From positions 1-64,000 of the forward strand of contig JHVO01000005.1 in assembly GCA_000620185.1 (NCBI GenBank): DNA of 64,000 nucleotides, read 5' to 3'. Source of the stretch: Geodermatophilaceae bacterium URHB0062. Lineage in GTDB: Bacteria; Actinomycetota; Actinomycetes; Mycobacteriales; Geodermatophilaceae. Below the pieces are notes generated by a model. That model did not search any database. It was not told the DNA's origin and saw only the letters and a program-made list of their open reading frames with translations. Numbering within the stretch: the first letter of the stretch is position 1; every line of letters starts with the position of its first letter. The translations under genes and the position numbers were made by a program. This document shows, in pieces, positions 52,704 to 62,067 of the stretch.

Positions 52704-53919
52704 GTGGACGCTGTCGTCGGGATCGACTCCCTCGTGGCTGTCGCCGCCGTGGCCCTGCTGGCGCCGTTGGCCCTCGGGCTGCTGCCGCGGCTGTTGGTCC
52801 CGCAGGTCGTGCTGCTGCTCGTCGGCGGGATGGTGATCGGCCCCCAGGTGCTCGGTCTCGGCACGCCCGGCGACGTGCAGATCCTCGCCGACGTCGGGCT
52901 CGGGTTCGTGTTCCTGCTGGCCGGCTACGAGGTCGACCTGCGGCTGTTCGGCCAGGACGCGGGCCGGCGGGCGATCGCTGCGTGGTTCGTCTCGCTCACC
53001 CTCGCCCTCGGCGTGGTGGCCCTGCTGGCAGCCGCCGGGTTGGTCCGCGCGTTCGTGCCGGTGGCACTCGGGCTGACGACGACCGCACTCGGGACGCTGC
53101 TGCCCGTGCTGCGGGAGAGGGATCTGCTGCACGGCCGCCTCGGGCTCTACCTGCTGGCCGCGGGTGCGGTCGGAGAGCTCTTTCCGATCCTGGGCATCGC
53201 GGTGTTCCTCGGCACGCAGAACAGGTTCGCCGCACTGACCTCGCTCGGCGGCGTCGCCGTCCTTGCGATGGGACTGAGGGTGGCCCGGCGTGGGGTGCGG
53301 TCGGGCGGCAGGCTGGCGACGGTCATCGCGGTCGGCCAGCACGAGACCGCCCAGATCACCCTGCGTGGGACGGTGCTGCTGTTGATAGCGCTGATCGCCG
53401 TGACCGATCGCTTCCACCTCGACGCGGTGCTCGGCGCCTTCCTCGCCGGCATCGTGCTCCGGCGTTTGGGCAGGTGGGTCTGCGCCGGTCCTGGAATCGA
53501 AACTCGACGCCATCGGATACGGGTTCTTCATCCCGGTCTTCTTCGTGTACTCGGGGATGAGCCTGGACCTTGTCGCGATCGTCGAGGCCCCACTGCGGCT
53601 CCTGCTGTTCTTCGCGCTGCTGCTCGTTTGCCGCGGGCTGCCGGCGCTGCTCGTCTACCGCTGGGCACTGGCCTGGCGGGAACGCGCCCAGATCGGTCTC
53701 GTCAGCGCGACGGCACTGCCGACCCTGGTAGCGCTCACCGAGATCGGGTTGCGCAACGGCACGATGCTGCGGGAGAACGCCGCTTCCTTGGTCGGGGCCG
53801 GCGTTCTGACGGTGCTCCTCCTGCCAGGCCTGGCCGTGGCCCTGCACCGGCCTCAGGGCACCGCTTCCCTCGAATCGTCGAGGGATGTGGGCGGCCCCCA
53901 CTCGGTCCCGACAGAGTGA
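52704..53919 (+). pseudogene. Cation/proton antiporter (CPA2-type), frameshifted
   Basis: The first 257 codons from ATG 52704 encode a Na+/H+-exchanger-type membrane protein (MVIGPQVLGLGTPGDVQILA, VGLGFVFLLAGYEVDL, GAFLAGIVLRRLGRW). Between about 53470 and 53490 the reading frame shifts by one base. The continuation APVLESKLDAIGYGFFIPVF, VYSGMSLDLVAIVEAPLRLL runs on to 53919 in another frame. The joined product would be about 405 residues, normal for the family. Either the gene is inactivated or the sequence has an error at that point. Confidence 0.85.
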
Positions 53920-54174
53920 ACGTCCCCTCGTCGAAGCGACAGCGATTCACCGGTCATCGGGCAGCGGTTCTACCGGGCCGCGACTTCGTCGCGATGTGCC
54001 GCGCGTCGTCCAAGACGCGCTACGAACTGGCGGACAGCGCGTGGCGCGGTAGTGACGCCAGATCGGACGGGCGAGCGGCAGCGTCGCGGAAGGAAAACTG
54101 GAGAACTCGAGTCGGCCAGGGCGGTGTCTTCGTCGCCGGGGAGCCGGGCTCTGCGGCGGGCGCTGAGGTAGCTC

Positions 54175-54324
54175 TCAGGACGCCGGGTGGTGGGTGTCGG
54201 CGAAGTTCACGCCCGCCGTCGAGACGTCGTAGAGCTGCTGCCCGTCTCCCGGCGTCGGATCGGGCACGTCGACGAGGTCGAGAACTTCAGGTCCGCCGAA
54301 GCGGGTGATCTGCACGGCTCGCAT
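54175..54324 (-). pseudogene. Quinone-oxidoreductase 5' fragment, copy 2 (49-codon ORF)
   Basis: From ATG 54324 the frame reads MRAVQITRFGGPEVLDLVDV ... YDVSTAGVNFADTHHPAS and stops. A TAGGGT box lies six bases before the ATG. Most differences from copy 1 are at third codon positions. The surrounding interval 53920-54668 otherwise holds no gene. Confidence 0.75.
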
Positions 54325-54668
54325 CGCTCGACCCTAGGTGCTGATCGTCGAGCAGCGTGTGCGGGTCTGGAAGCCGGGGCAGCCGCTGCGGGCGGCCAGT
54401 GCCACTGGCCTCGATGAAGCCGTCAGCGTCGAGGCCTTCGGCTGGGTGCCAGAGCCACCGCCCGGCGGACGGATCGACGCCGCGCTCCCCGGCCGCGTCA
54501 GCACAACGGAGAATCGAGTGAGCCTGTTCGGATCCGACTCCGTTGACCGTGGCGCTCGCCCGCAGCATGCTGCGCGAGTGCCCGGTACCGGAGCACCCGG
54601 AGCCGCCCACAGCAGTGAGGTTCCAGCCCCCGGGCCACGGTGAGGCGCGCCGCGCCGGGGAGGACGCC

Positions 54669-55484
54669 ATGACGGTCACGCAGGCACGGACGGCGAGGAC
54701 TGGCGAGAAGCTGCTCGGCAGGGTGGCCTTCGTCACCGGTGGCACCAGAGGCATCGGCGCCGCCATCTGCCGGAGCCTCGCCCAGCAGGGCGCCGACGTC
54801 GCGGCGGGATACAGCGGCAACCAGGAGCGGGCCGAGATGTTCGCCCAGGACTTCGCCGGCGCCTACCCGGAGAGTCACATGAGCGTCCACCGCGGCGACA
54901 TTGCCAACCCGGACGACTGCCGCCGCACCGTCGCCGAGGTGATCGAGCAGCACGGCCGGCTCGACATCCTGGTCAACAATGCCGGCATTACCCTCGACCG
55001 GACCGTCATGAAGATGACCGACGACGACTGGCGCCGGGTGATCGAGGTCAACCTGTCGGGCGCCTTCTACCTCTCCCAGGCCGCGCTCAGGCACATGCTC
55101 GAACGCGGCAGTGGGCGGATCGTGATGATCTCCTCCGTGATCGGGGAGATGGGCGGTATCGGCCAGTCGAACTACGCCTCGGCCAAGGCCGGGCTGCTGG
55201 GCCTGACGAAGACGCTGGCTCGGGAGGCCGCACTGCAGGTGCAGCGCTCCGGCAAGGGTGACGGGATCGGCATCACCGTCAATGCCGTGACGCCGGGCTA
55301 CACCGCCACCGAGATGCTCGAGACCGTGCCGGACAAGGTGCTCGACGGCCTCAAGGCGAAGATCCCGCTCGGCCGGCTGGGGGAGCCGGAGGAGGTCGCC
55401 CGCGTCGTGCACTTCCTGGCTGCGGATGCCTCCGCGTACATCACGGGACAGGTCTGGGGCGTCAACGGCGGCCTGGACATGTAG
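54669..55484 (+). CDS. phaB: NADPH-dependent acetoacetyl-CoA reductase (PhaB/FabG-type SDR)
   Basis: The 271-residue protein starts at ATG 54669 (GGGGAGG upstream). Short-chain dehydrogenase motifs are complete: cofactor loop TGGTRGIG, NNAG, catalytic Ser in ISSVIGEMG and YASAK (Tyr/Lys). The closing GQVWGVNGGLDM is typical of PhaB/FabG. It reduces 3-ketoacyl-CoA to (R)-3-hydroxyacyl-CoA. The nearby PHA synthase makes PhaB the likelier assignment than FabG. It is co-oriented with the KAS III-like gene 84 bases downstream. Confidence 0.88.
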   Translation: MTVTQARTARTGEKLLGRVAFVTGGTRGIGAAICRSLAQQGADVAAGYSGNQERAEMFAQDFAGAYPESHMSVHRGDIANPDDCRRTVAEVIEQHGRLDILVNNAGITLDRTVMKMTDDDWRRVIEVNLSGAFYLSQAALRHMLERGSGRIVMISSVIGEMGGIGQSNYASAKAGLLGLTKTLAREAALQVQRSGKGDGIGITVNAVTPGYTATEMLETVPDKVLDGLKAKIPLGRLGEPEEVARVVHFLAADASAYITGQVWGVNGGLDM

Positions 55485-55568
55485 CCATTGCGCGACCGTC
55501 ACGCGGGAGATGGAACGCGCCACCCCGGCCCAGCCTCAGCGCCGTCGCATGGTCAGAAAGGGACCGGC

Positions 55569-57527
55569 ATGAATGCGTTCGTCCTCAATCGGCACGGTCG
55601 CCTGGTGTTCCCCTCGAACGTCATGCCGGAGCTCGACTTCTCCACGATGGAGTCCCTGGAGCAGCTGGACAGCGTCATCCGTCGGGACTTCGAGACCAAG
55701 GCGCCGAGCGGCACCGAGATCCTCGAGAAGGTCAGGGCCGGCTCCTACGAGACCCGCTACGACCTGATGCGAGACCTCGCACTCAATCTCTTCTGGGCCA
55801 ACCGCTTCTCCATCACGATGTACGACAAGAGGCCCACCCGCTGGGCCGACGTCCCCCGGACCCGCTCCGACGTCTTCCTGCCCGTCCTGCAGCCCTGGGA
55901 CGAAGGCGAGGCGAAGGTCACTGCCGTGCAGGAGGCGTTCCCCGGGCTGGCGGCCCGATGGAACGAGGGCTGCGAGGACCGCATCTTCGACATCCTGTTC
56001 GACGTCTTCGCCAACCGCCGGCACCACGCGTCCACGCTGCCCGCAATCAAGCCCACCGTCGCGGAGTTCCTGGAGCAGCCGGGCAATCTCACCTTCCGGC
56101 TGCCGCGCTACGACCCGGACTTCCCGGTCTACGACTACACCGACATCCTCGATGTCTCCGAGGACGTCCCCGAGCTCGAGGCCCTGCACCGCTGGGCCAT
56201 GGTGCTGCACAACCAGTACCCCTGGGAGCGGTCGCAGGTGGAGCTGGCGGAGGCCGGCGACCTCCGGGACGACGACTACGTGGTCGCCTTCCACCCGCGC
56301 GACAAGGAGGTGCGGGCCTTCCTGCGCCGGCTGCGCGCCGGCGCCGAGCCACGCCACGTCGCCGGGCCCCGGGAGTCCCGCCCGCCGGTGCGGCCGTATC
56401 CGGAGATCGACGTGCGGCGGCGCTTCTCGGTCCAGCCGCGGATCGAGGCACTGGCGGCGGTGCACGGCGACCAGGTGTGCAGCAACGACGACCTGATCCG
56501 CAACACGGCCTACAACTGGTCGCCGATGAGCGCCGACGAGATCGCGTCCAAGACCGGCATCGAGCAGCGCGAGTACAGCTCGCTCCCGCTGGAGGAGCTC
56601 GCCCTGCAGGCCGCCGAGGCGGCGCTGGACAAGGCGGGGCGGCAGCCGGAGGAGATCGGCGGCGTCCTGGTCTGCACATGCACCAGTTCACGGCTCATCC
56701 CGTCGCTGTCCACCTATCTCTGCGGGCAGCTCGGGATGCACCAGGTCTACGCCGCCTACGACATCATCGCCGCCTGCGCGGGCATGCCCTACGGCGTCGC
56801 GGACGCCGTCCGGATGCTGCAGGAGGTCGAGCGGCCGATCCTGGTCGTCTGTGTCGAGAAGTTCTCCGACAAGATCGGCAACGTCCGCACCTCACGGATG
56901 ATCTTCGGGGACGGCGCGGCGGCGCTGGTCGTCGGCCCGGCCGAGGACGGGACCGACGGCGACATCGAGTTCATGAAGACCTACGCCAGCGGCCCGGCCA
57001 GCGAGGTGAACTCGATCCTCTGGCCCAACCCGGAGTTCGACAACAACATCACGGTGTTCGGCCCCCAGGTCAAGGCGCTGGCCGGCCGCTACCTGGCCCA
57101 GATGATCGACGAGCTCGGGAAGCTGCCTGCGCCGGATGGACGGGACGGGTCGCTGATGGACGCGATCGACCTGATCGTGCCGCACCAGGCGAACAAGACG
57201 ATGGTCATCCAGCTGGCCGAACGGGCTGGGCTGACCGCCGACCAGCTCTACTTCAACATCGAGAAGGTGGGCAACACGTCGTCGGCGAGCATCCCGCTGG
57301 CCATCCACGACGCCGTCCGCGACGGCGTCATCACCGAACCCCTGCGGGTCTTCGCTCCGGGGTTCGGCGCGGGGGCCGTGGCCGGGTACGCGGTGATGCG
57401 GATCGACCCGGCGGTGGTCGCGGTCCAGCTCCCGGGCGAGCGGGGGGCCGGAGAGGCCCAGCCCGACATGCCCGCACCACCCGAGCGCGCCCCGGCGTCC
57501 GAGGAGATGCAGACGGCCTTCGCCTGA
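55569..57527 (+). CDS. KAS III-like thiolase-fold enzyme with a long N-terminal extension
   Basis: The 652-residue protein starts at ATG 55569 (AAAGGGA upstream). Residues 1-290 are a helical domain of unknown role (MNAFVLNRHGRLVFPSNVMP, RWADVPRTRSDVFLPVLQPW). Residues 310-620 are a 3-oxoacyl-ACP synthase III-type thiolase fold with the full triad: Cys403 (IIAACAGMPYG), His539 (VPHQANK) and Asn569 (VGNTSSASIP). Condensing enzymes of this kind join acyl-CoA and malonyl- or acetyl-type units. Lying between phaB and phaC, it may supply 3-ketoacyl-CoA for PHA synthesis, in place of PhaA. That is inference. Confidence 0.85.
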   Translation: MNAFVLNRHGRLVFPSNVMPELDFSTMESLEQLDSVIRRDFETKAPSGTEILEKVRAGSYETRYDLMRDLALNLFWANRFSITMYDKRPTRWADVPRTRSDVFLPVLQPWDEGEAKVTAVQEAFPGLAARWNEGCEDRIFDILFDVFANRRHHASTLPAIKPTVAEFLEQPGNLTFRLPRYDPDFPVYDYTDILDVSEDVPELEALHRWAMVLHNQYPWERSQVELAEAGDLRDDDYVVAFHPRDKEVRAFLRRLRAGAEPRHVAGPRESRPPVRPYPEIDVRRRFSVQPRIEALAAVHGDQVCSNDDLIRNTAYNWSPMSADEIASKTGIEQREYSSLPLEELALQAAEAALDKAGRQPEEIGGVLVCTCTSSRLIPSLSTYLCGQLGMHQVYAAYDIIAACAGMPYGVADAVRMLQEVERPILVVCVEKFSDKIGNVRTSRMIFGDGAAALVVGPAEDGTDGDIEFMKTYASGPASEVNSILWPNPEFDNNITVFGPQVKALAGRYLAQMIDELGKLPAPDGRDGSLMDAIDLIVPHQANKTMVIQLAERAGLTADQLYFNIEKVGNTSSASIPLAIHDAVRDGVITEPLRVFAPGFGAGAVAGYAVMRIDPAVVAVQLPGERGAGEAQPDMPAPPERAPASEEMQTAFA

Positions 57528-57538
57528 CCTGCCAGCGC

Positions 57539-57552
57539 GGGCGGGCCCGCCC
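57539..57552. terminator. Possible bidirectional terminator between convergent genes
   Basis: GGGCGGGCCCGCCC is a perfect palindrome in the 29-base gap between the KAS III-like gene and phaC, which converge here. Confidence 0.4.
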
Positions 57553-57556
57553 AGTT

Positions 57557-59290
57557 CTAGCGGTGCTCCGTGACGTACGTGCCGGGTGCCGGATCCCGGG
57601 ATGTATGGGCTGCGCTGCCGAGCGAGGCGGGCGCGGCAACCTCGTCGCCCGAGCGGTCGAGCATCCATCCCGCCCAGGGCTCCCACCAGCTTCCGGTGTG
57701 CTTCGTCGCCGCTGCGCGCCATGCGTGCGGGTCAGATCCGGGTTCTCCGCCCGTCCAGTAGCTGGCCTTGGGGTTCCCCGGTGGGTTGACCAGGCTCTGG
57801 ATGTGTCCGCTGGAGCTCAGCACGAACGTCGTCGGCCCGGAGAGCAATTGGGTCGTCCGGTAGCACCCGTCCCACGGCGTGAGGTGGTCGGTCAGCGCAC
57901 CGGTGACGAACGTGGGCAGGGTGATCCGGCTCAGGTGCACCGGCGTGCCCAGCACCCGCATCGCTCCCGGCCGGACCAAGGAATTCTTGCCGAAGATCTC
58001 CAGGAACTGCTCGTGCAACCGTGCCGGCAGGTTCGTGCCGTCGGCGTTCCACGCGAGGATGTCGAAGGCGGGCGGGTCCTCACCCATGAGCCATTCGCTG
58101 ACCAGGTAGTTGAAGATCAGGTCGTCCGGCCGCATCCACGTGAACGCCGAGCCCATCTGCCGCGCGGTGATGACGCCGCCGCGACGCGAGTTGCGCCGGG
58201 CCAGGTCGAGCAGGCGGGGGGCGGAGAACGCCCCGAGCGGCGCCCGGCTCGAGAAGTCGAGCAGGGTCACCGCGTAGCCGGCGGCGTGCACCCGGTCGTC
58301 GCCGCTGGCCGCGAGATGGTTGAGCGCCGTCGTCATCAGCTGACCGCCGGCGCAGAAGCCGAGCGTGGTGACGTCGGGGGAGCCGGTGACCTCTCGCGCG
58401 ACGTCGACGGCGGTCAGGACTCCGTCCGAGTAGGTGTCCAGGTCCCAGTCCGCCTCCTCCTTCGTCGGGTTGCGCCAGCTGATCATGAAGACCTGGAGGC
58501 CCTGGCTGACCGCGTACTCGACGAAGCTGCGTCCCGGGGCCAGGTCGAGGAAGTAGAAGCGGCCGATCGGCGGCGGCACGATCACCAGCGGCCGTTGCCG
58601 CACGCGCGCCGTCGACGGTGCGTACTGGATGACCTCAATGACCGCGTCGCGGTGGACCACGGCGCCGGGGCTGACCCCCAGGTCCTTGCCGACGGTGAAG
58701 GCGCTGCGGTCGACCTGGGTCGGCATCCCGCCGTTGTGCCGGATGTCGTGCAGCATGTGGCCGAGGCCCCGGACGACGCTGCGCCCGCCGGTGTCGAAAG
58801 CGCGCTTCAACGCCGCCGGGTTGCCGAGGAGCGTGTTGGTGGGGGCGAGCGCGCTCACGGATGCGTTGAGGACGAAGCGGGCCTGCTCCACCTCTCGCCA
58901 GTCCGGCCCGCCGTTCTCGTAATCGTCGACGAGGCGGCGGAGCGCATCGGACCAGGCGATGTAGGACTGCGCGAGCCGTCGGTAACCGGGGTGCTGCGAC
59001 CAGGCGGGGTCGGCGAACCGCTTGTCCCTCGGCGAGGGGGCGATCTCGTCAGTTCCGCGGAGGATGCGCACGCTGTCACGTCCGAGCCGCGCCGCCTCCC
59101 GCGCCAGGGGTCTGGGCCGGGCGAAGGTGGCGATCAGTCCCCGCACGACCCCGCGAGGTGTGGGGAGTGCGACCGGTTCACCAGCCTCCACCGAGGCGAG
59201 TGCGTCGGATTCGCTCTGCGGTGCCGGATCGTTCGGAGTACGCCTGCGGGCGTCCACCGATGTCTGGTTCGGCCTGGTCGTCGTCTCCAC
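57557..59290 (-). CDS. phaC: Poly(3-hydroxyalkanoate) synthase
   Basis: The 577-residue protein from GTG 59290 (GGGGG upstream) carries the PhaC alpha/beta-hydrolase core. The lipase-like box GFCAGG has catalytic Cys313; the Asp lies in GALTDHLTPW and the His in SSGHIQSLVNPPG. The length and the lack of a PhaE/PhaR neighbour fit a class I/II-type enzyme. It polymerises (R)-3-hydroxyacyl-CoA into storage granules, with phaB as the likely supplier across the convergent junction. The open frame upstream of the GTG runs into another quinone-oxidoreductase-like fragment and is excluded. Confidence 0.92.
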   Translation of the reverse strand: METTTRPNQTSVDARRRTPNDPAPQSESDALASVEAGEPVALPTPRGVVRGLIATFARPRPLAREAARLGRDSVRILRGTDEIAPSPRDKRFADPAWSQHPGYRRLAQSYIAWSDALRRLVDDYENGGPDWREVEQARFVLNASVSALAPTNTLLGNPAALKRAFDTGGRSVVRGLGHMLHDIRHNGGMPTQVDRSAFTVGKDLGVSPGAVVHRDAVIEVIQYAPSTARVRQRPLVIVPPPIGRFYFLDLAPGRSFVEYAVSQGLQVFMISWRNPTKEEADWDLDTYSDGVLTAVDVAREVTGSPDVTTLGFCAGGQLMTTALNHLAASGDDRVHAAGYAVTLLDFSSRAPLGAFSAPRLLDLARRNSRRGGVITARQMGSAFTWMRPDDLIFNYLVSEWLMGEDPPAFDILAWNADGTNLPARLHEQFLEIFGKNSLVRPGAMRVLGTPVHLSRITLPTFVTGALTDHLTPWDGCYRTTQLLSGPTTFVLSSSGHIQSLVNPPGNPKASYWTGGEPGSDPHAWRAAATKHTGSWWEPWAGWMLDRSGDEVAAPASLGSAAHTSRDPAPGTYVTEHR

Positions 59291-59439
59291 CCGCCCGCCC
59301 CCTGTGACCAATATCACTAAACGGTTTGACGGTAACGAACGATGCCGATCCTGTCCCCTCGCCCGGGCGCGGGGTCGCGGGGGACTGCCGGTCGGCGCCC
59401 GCACGGCACGGTCCCCGTGAAGTCGGCTGGCCGCGCGGC

Positions 59440-59555
59440 GTTCAGCCAGCCCGGCGAGACGTCGCGGAGTTCCTGGGGCCGGCGTGGGCTCCGGGATGTC
59501 GACGATGCCGAGGGCTTCGCCGACCGTCGAAGCGGTTGACCTCCACGGCACGCAT
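59440..59555 (-). pseudogene. Quinone-oxidoreductase 5' fragment, decayed copy
   Basis: From ATG 59555 the frame begins MRAVEVNRF and, after a one-base shift, continues EALGIVDIPEPTPAPG, the same N-terminal region but of a more distant subtype. It lies upstream of phaC and is clearly degenerate. Confidence 0.6.
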
Positions 59556-59761
59556 GCCCCGAGGGCAGGCCGCGCCGCTCACGGATGTCGGCCGGGTGAC
59601 GCCCCCGACTCGCGCGCCGACCGATCAGGCGTGGGTGTGGGACGGGACCGAGCGTCGGTCCAACGCCTCCGGACGCAGCGCTCTGTGATCGGTCGGCTGC
59701 GGCCCCGGCGAGGTGGCGCAGGTCGCCTGGCGGCCACGACGTCGTCCTGGTCCGATTCCGG

Positions 59762-60037
59762 TCAGCCGCCGACTACGCGTCCCGCATGCCGGGCGGCCAG
59801 GGACGCGGTCTGCTGGGGCCTCGCCACGCCTGTCCGCGACCGACGACCTGGCGAAACATGTCGGTGCACCGCTGGCTCAGACGGCCGTCGCGACAGCCGG
59901 TGGTGGGTGTCGGCGCAGTTGATGCCGGCGGCGGAGACCTCGTAGAGCTGCTCGGCCTCACCGGGCACTGGGTCGGGCAGGTCGACGACGTCGAGGACCT
60001 CGGGGCCGCCGAAGCGGGTGATCTGCACGGCTCGCAT
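59762..60037 (-). pseudogene. Quinone-oxidoreductase 5' fragment, copy 3
   Basis: From ATG 60037 the frame reads MRAVQITRFGGPEVLDVVDL ... VSAAGINCADTHHRLS. After that homology ends, it continues with unrelated Arg/Pro-rich codons to 59762. A tandem duplication has doubled its start codon, and a TAGCCT box precedes the outer ATG by six bases. Confidence 0.75.
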
Positions 60038-60075
60038 GCGGTGAGGCGATCTGCACGGCTCGCATGCGGTGAGGC
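60020..60075. repeat. 28-bp perfect tandem duplication over a start codon
   Basis: Positions 60020-60047 are repeated exactly at 60048-60075 (unit begins gatctgcacggctcgcat). Both units contain the ATG and first codons of the quinone-oxidoreductase fragment. Confidence 0.9.
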
Positions 60076-60313
60076 TATGCCCGGCTCGCGGGTGGCCCGG
60101 TCGCTGGACGAGAGCGCAGCTCAGGTCACCGACCGGCTCGGTGCCGACCACAGTGCGCAGGCCCGATGCACGCTTCGTCACGGCCACCCGGACGTCCGGT
60201 TTCCGGGGCAGCCGCGTCGTTGTCGGGCCCCGCGGACGGAGGCCATGCTGCCGCTACACGTCCGAGGCCGTCCGGGGCGTCACCGACGACCGGGTGGTCC
60301 TCCGGGAGGCGCC

Positions 60314-61639
60314 ATGACCGTGCCCTTCTCGTTGCGCTCTGCGGCCGGCCGCGCCGGTCGACTCGTGGGGGTCGCCGTGCGCGCGGCCGTGCTCGTCGCG
60401 GCTTGCGCGGCCCGCCTCGGCCCGGGAACCGGCGGCAGCGGGGGAGGGAGCCCCAGGGCTGCTGAGGCAACCATCCCGGACAGCTTCAGCCCGGTCGTGG
60501 TCACGCCCATCAGCGACCCGACCTTTCCCTGGAAGGGAAGCGACGGCCGGTACCACGTCGCCTACGACCTCCAGCTGACCAACGCGTCCCGGTTGCCGGC
60601 CACGCTGACCACGGTCGACGTGGTGGACGCCGCACACCCCGACACGGTCATCGCGTCGATCACCGGCTCGCAACTGGTCGACCCCGACTGCTCATACGGC
60701 GATTGCAATCGGCTGCGTCAGCTGCCTTCCTCGGACGCCCCGGACACCGCCCTGCCCCCGGGCGGGTCACGGGCCCTCCTCGTCGACCTGGTCTTCGACT
60801 CCCGCGCCGACGTACCTCGCACCGTGGCGCACCGGCTCTCGCTGACCGGCGCCGCCGCCCCGCCCGCCGCCGAACCGACTCCCATCAGCTACCTGGCGGC
60901 ACCGTTCGACATCACGTCCGGCGTACCCCGGATCGTTGCCCCACCGCTGAGAGGCGACAACTGGGTCGCCTTCAACGGGTGCTGCGGCACCGGGTGGCCG
61001 CACCGCCCGTCGCTGAGCACGTTCAGCGGTCGCCTCGACAACAGCCAGCGCTTCGCCATCGACTGGATCCGGCTCGACGAGCAGGGGCGGGTCTACGACG
61101 GCGACCGGACCGACAACGAGAGCTACGTGAGCTACGGCGAGGACGTCTACGCCGTCGCCGACGGCACGGTGACCTCGACGCTCGACACGGTCGAGGCCGG
61201 CACCCCCGGCACCCTGCCGGCGAACGACCCCGTGCTGGCCCCGAAGATCACCATCGAGAACGTGGACGGCAACAACATCATCATCGACCTCGGCGGGGGC
61301 GTGTGGGCGATGTACGCCCACCTGCAGCAGGGCAGCCTCCTGGTGCAGCCCGGCGATCACGTGAGGAAGGGCCAGAAGCTCGCCGCGCTCGGTAACACCG
61401 GGAACTCCAACGCGCCGCACCTGCACTTCCAGCTGATGAACGGTCCGTCCATCCTGCAGGCCGACGGCCTTCCCTACGTGATCGACGGCTTCACCTACGA
61501 CGGGCAGGTGCTCCCCGAGGTGGTCGCCGCGGCGGACGACTACTTGAGCGGGACGTTTCTCGGAGGGGCGGTGCCGGAACGTCGACCTGCAACGGAGGCG
61601 CTGCCACTCGGCCTCGCGCTCATCGGCTTTCCCGAGTGA
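60314..61639 (+). CDS. M23-family peptidase, probable exported protein
   Basis: The 441-residue protein from ATG 60314 (GGGAGGC upstream) has an N-terminal export signal (RLVGVAVRAAVLVAACAARL) that could be a lipoprotein signal with Cys at the VAAC site. A beta-rich domain (40-190) follows. The M23/LytM domain (about 250-400) shows SQRFAIDWIRLD, GEDVYAVADGTVTS, WAMYAHLQQGSLLVQPGDHV and APHLHFQLM. The H-x-H second metal site is present, but the usual first His (HxxxD) is Arg here. Activity on peptidoglycan is therefore uncertain. Confidence 0.8.
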   Translation: MTVPFSLRSAAGRAGRLVGVAVRAAVLVAACAARLGPGTGGSGGGSPRAAEATIPDSFSPVVVTPISDPTFPWKGSDGRYHVAYDLQLTNASRLPATLTTVDVVDAAHPDTVIASITGSQLVDPDCSYGDCNRLRQLPSSDAPDTALPPGGSRALLVDLVFDSRADVPRTVAHRLSLTGAAAPPAAEPTPISYLAAPFDITSGVPRIVAPPLRGDNWVAFNGCCGTGWPHRPSLSTFSGRLDNSQRFAIDWIRLDEQGRVYDGDRTDNESYVSYGEDVYAVADGTVTSTLDTVEAGTPGTLPANDPVLAPKITIENVDGNNIIIDLGGGVWAMYAHLQQGSLLVQPGDHVRKGQKLAALGNTGNSNAPHLHFQLMNGPSILQADGLPYVIDGFTYDGQVLPEVVAAADDYLSGTFLGGAVPERRPATEALPLGLALIGFPE

Positions 61640-61705
61640 GCACCGAGCCGGTTCGAGGGGCATGCCCGGCTCCCCCTCGAACCAGCCGCGCGGCCGACAT
61701 ACCTC

Positions 61706-61855
61706 CTACAACAGGAGGTGGTGGCTGTCGGCGAAGTCGACGCCGGCGGCGCTCACGTCGAACAACCGCTGGCCGTCGCCAGGTACCGGCTCAGGCACGT
61801 CGACGACGTCGAGGACCTCGGGGCCGCCGAAGCGGGTGATCTGCACAGCTCGCAT
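61706..61855 (-). pseudogene. Quinone-oxidoreductase 5' fragment, copy 4 (49-codon ORF)
   Basis: From ATG 61855 the frame reads MRAVQITRFGGPEVLDVVDV ... FDVSAAGVDFADSHHLLL and stops with TAG. A TAGCCT box lies seven bases before the ATG. The interval 61640-62067 has no other gene. Confidence 0.75.
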
Positions 61856-62067
61856 GCCGCCGAGGCTAGGGGAACGGCTGCGCGGCGGTCACCGCTCGCT
61901 TCGGTGGTCGGCAGGCGTTCGGTGCACCGGTGATGGAGCGCAGAGGTCGGCAGGAGCTCGGTCCGAGGCTGGGCGCTCCGATGCCTTGACGCCGGCACCG
62001 CTCGTCACTGGGATCGGGCGCGAGGCCGCGTCCTGTGGGGTCGCGCCCACCCGGCGATGGAGCAGAC

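Noticed and set aside
55958-59320. 1120-codon plus-strand open frame over the KAS III-like gene and phaC
   Set aside because: It is an out-of-frame shadow of two well-supported genes, rich in Arg/Gly/Pro and without motifs.
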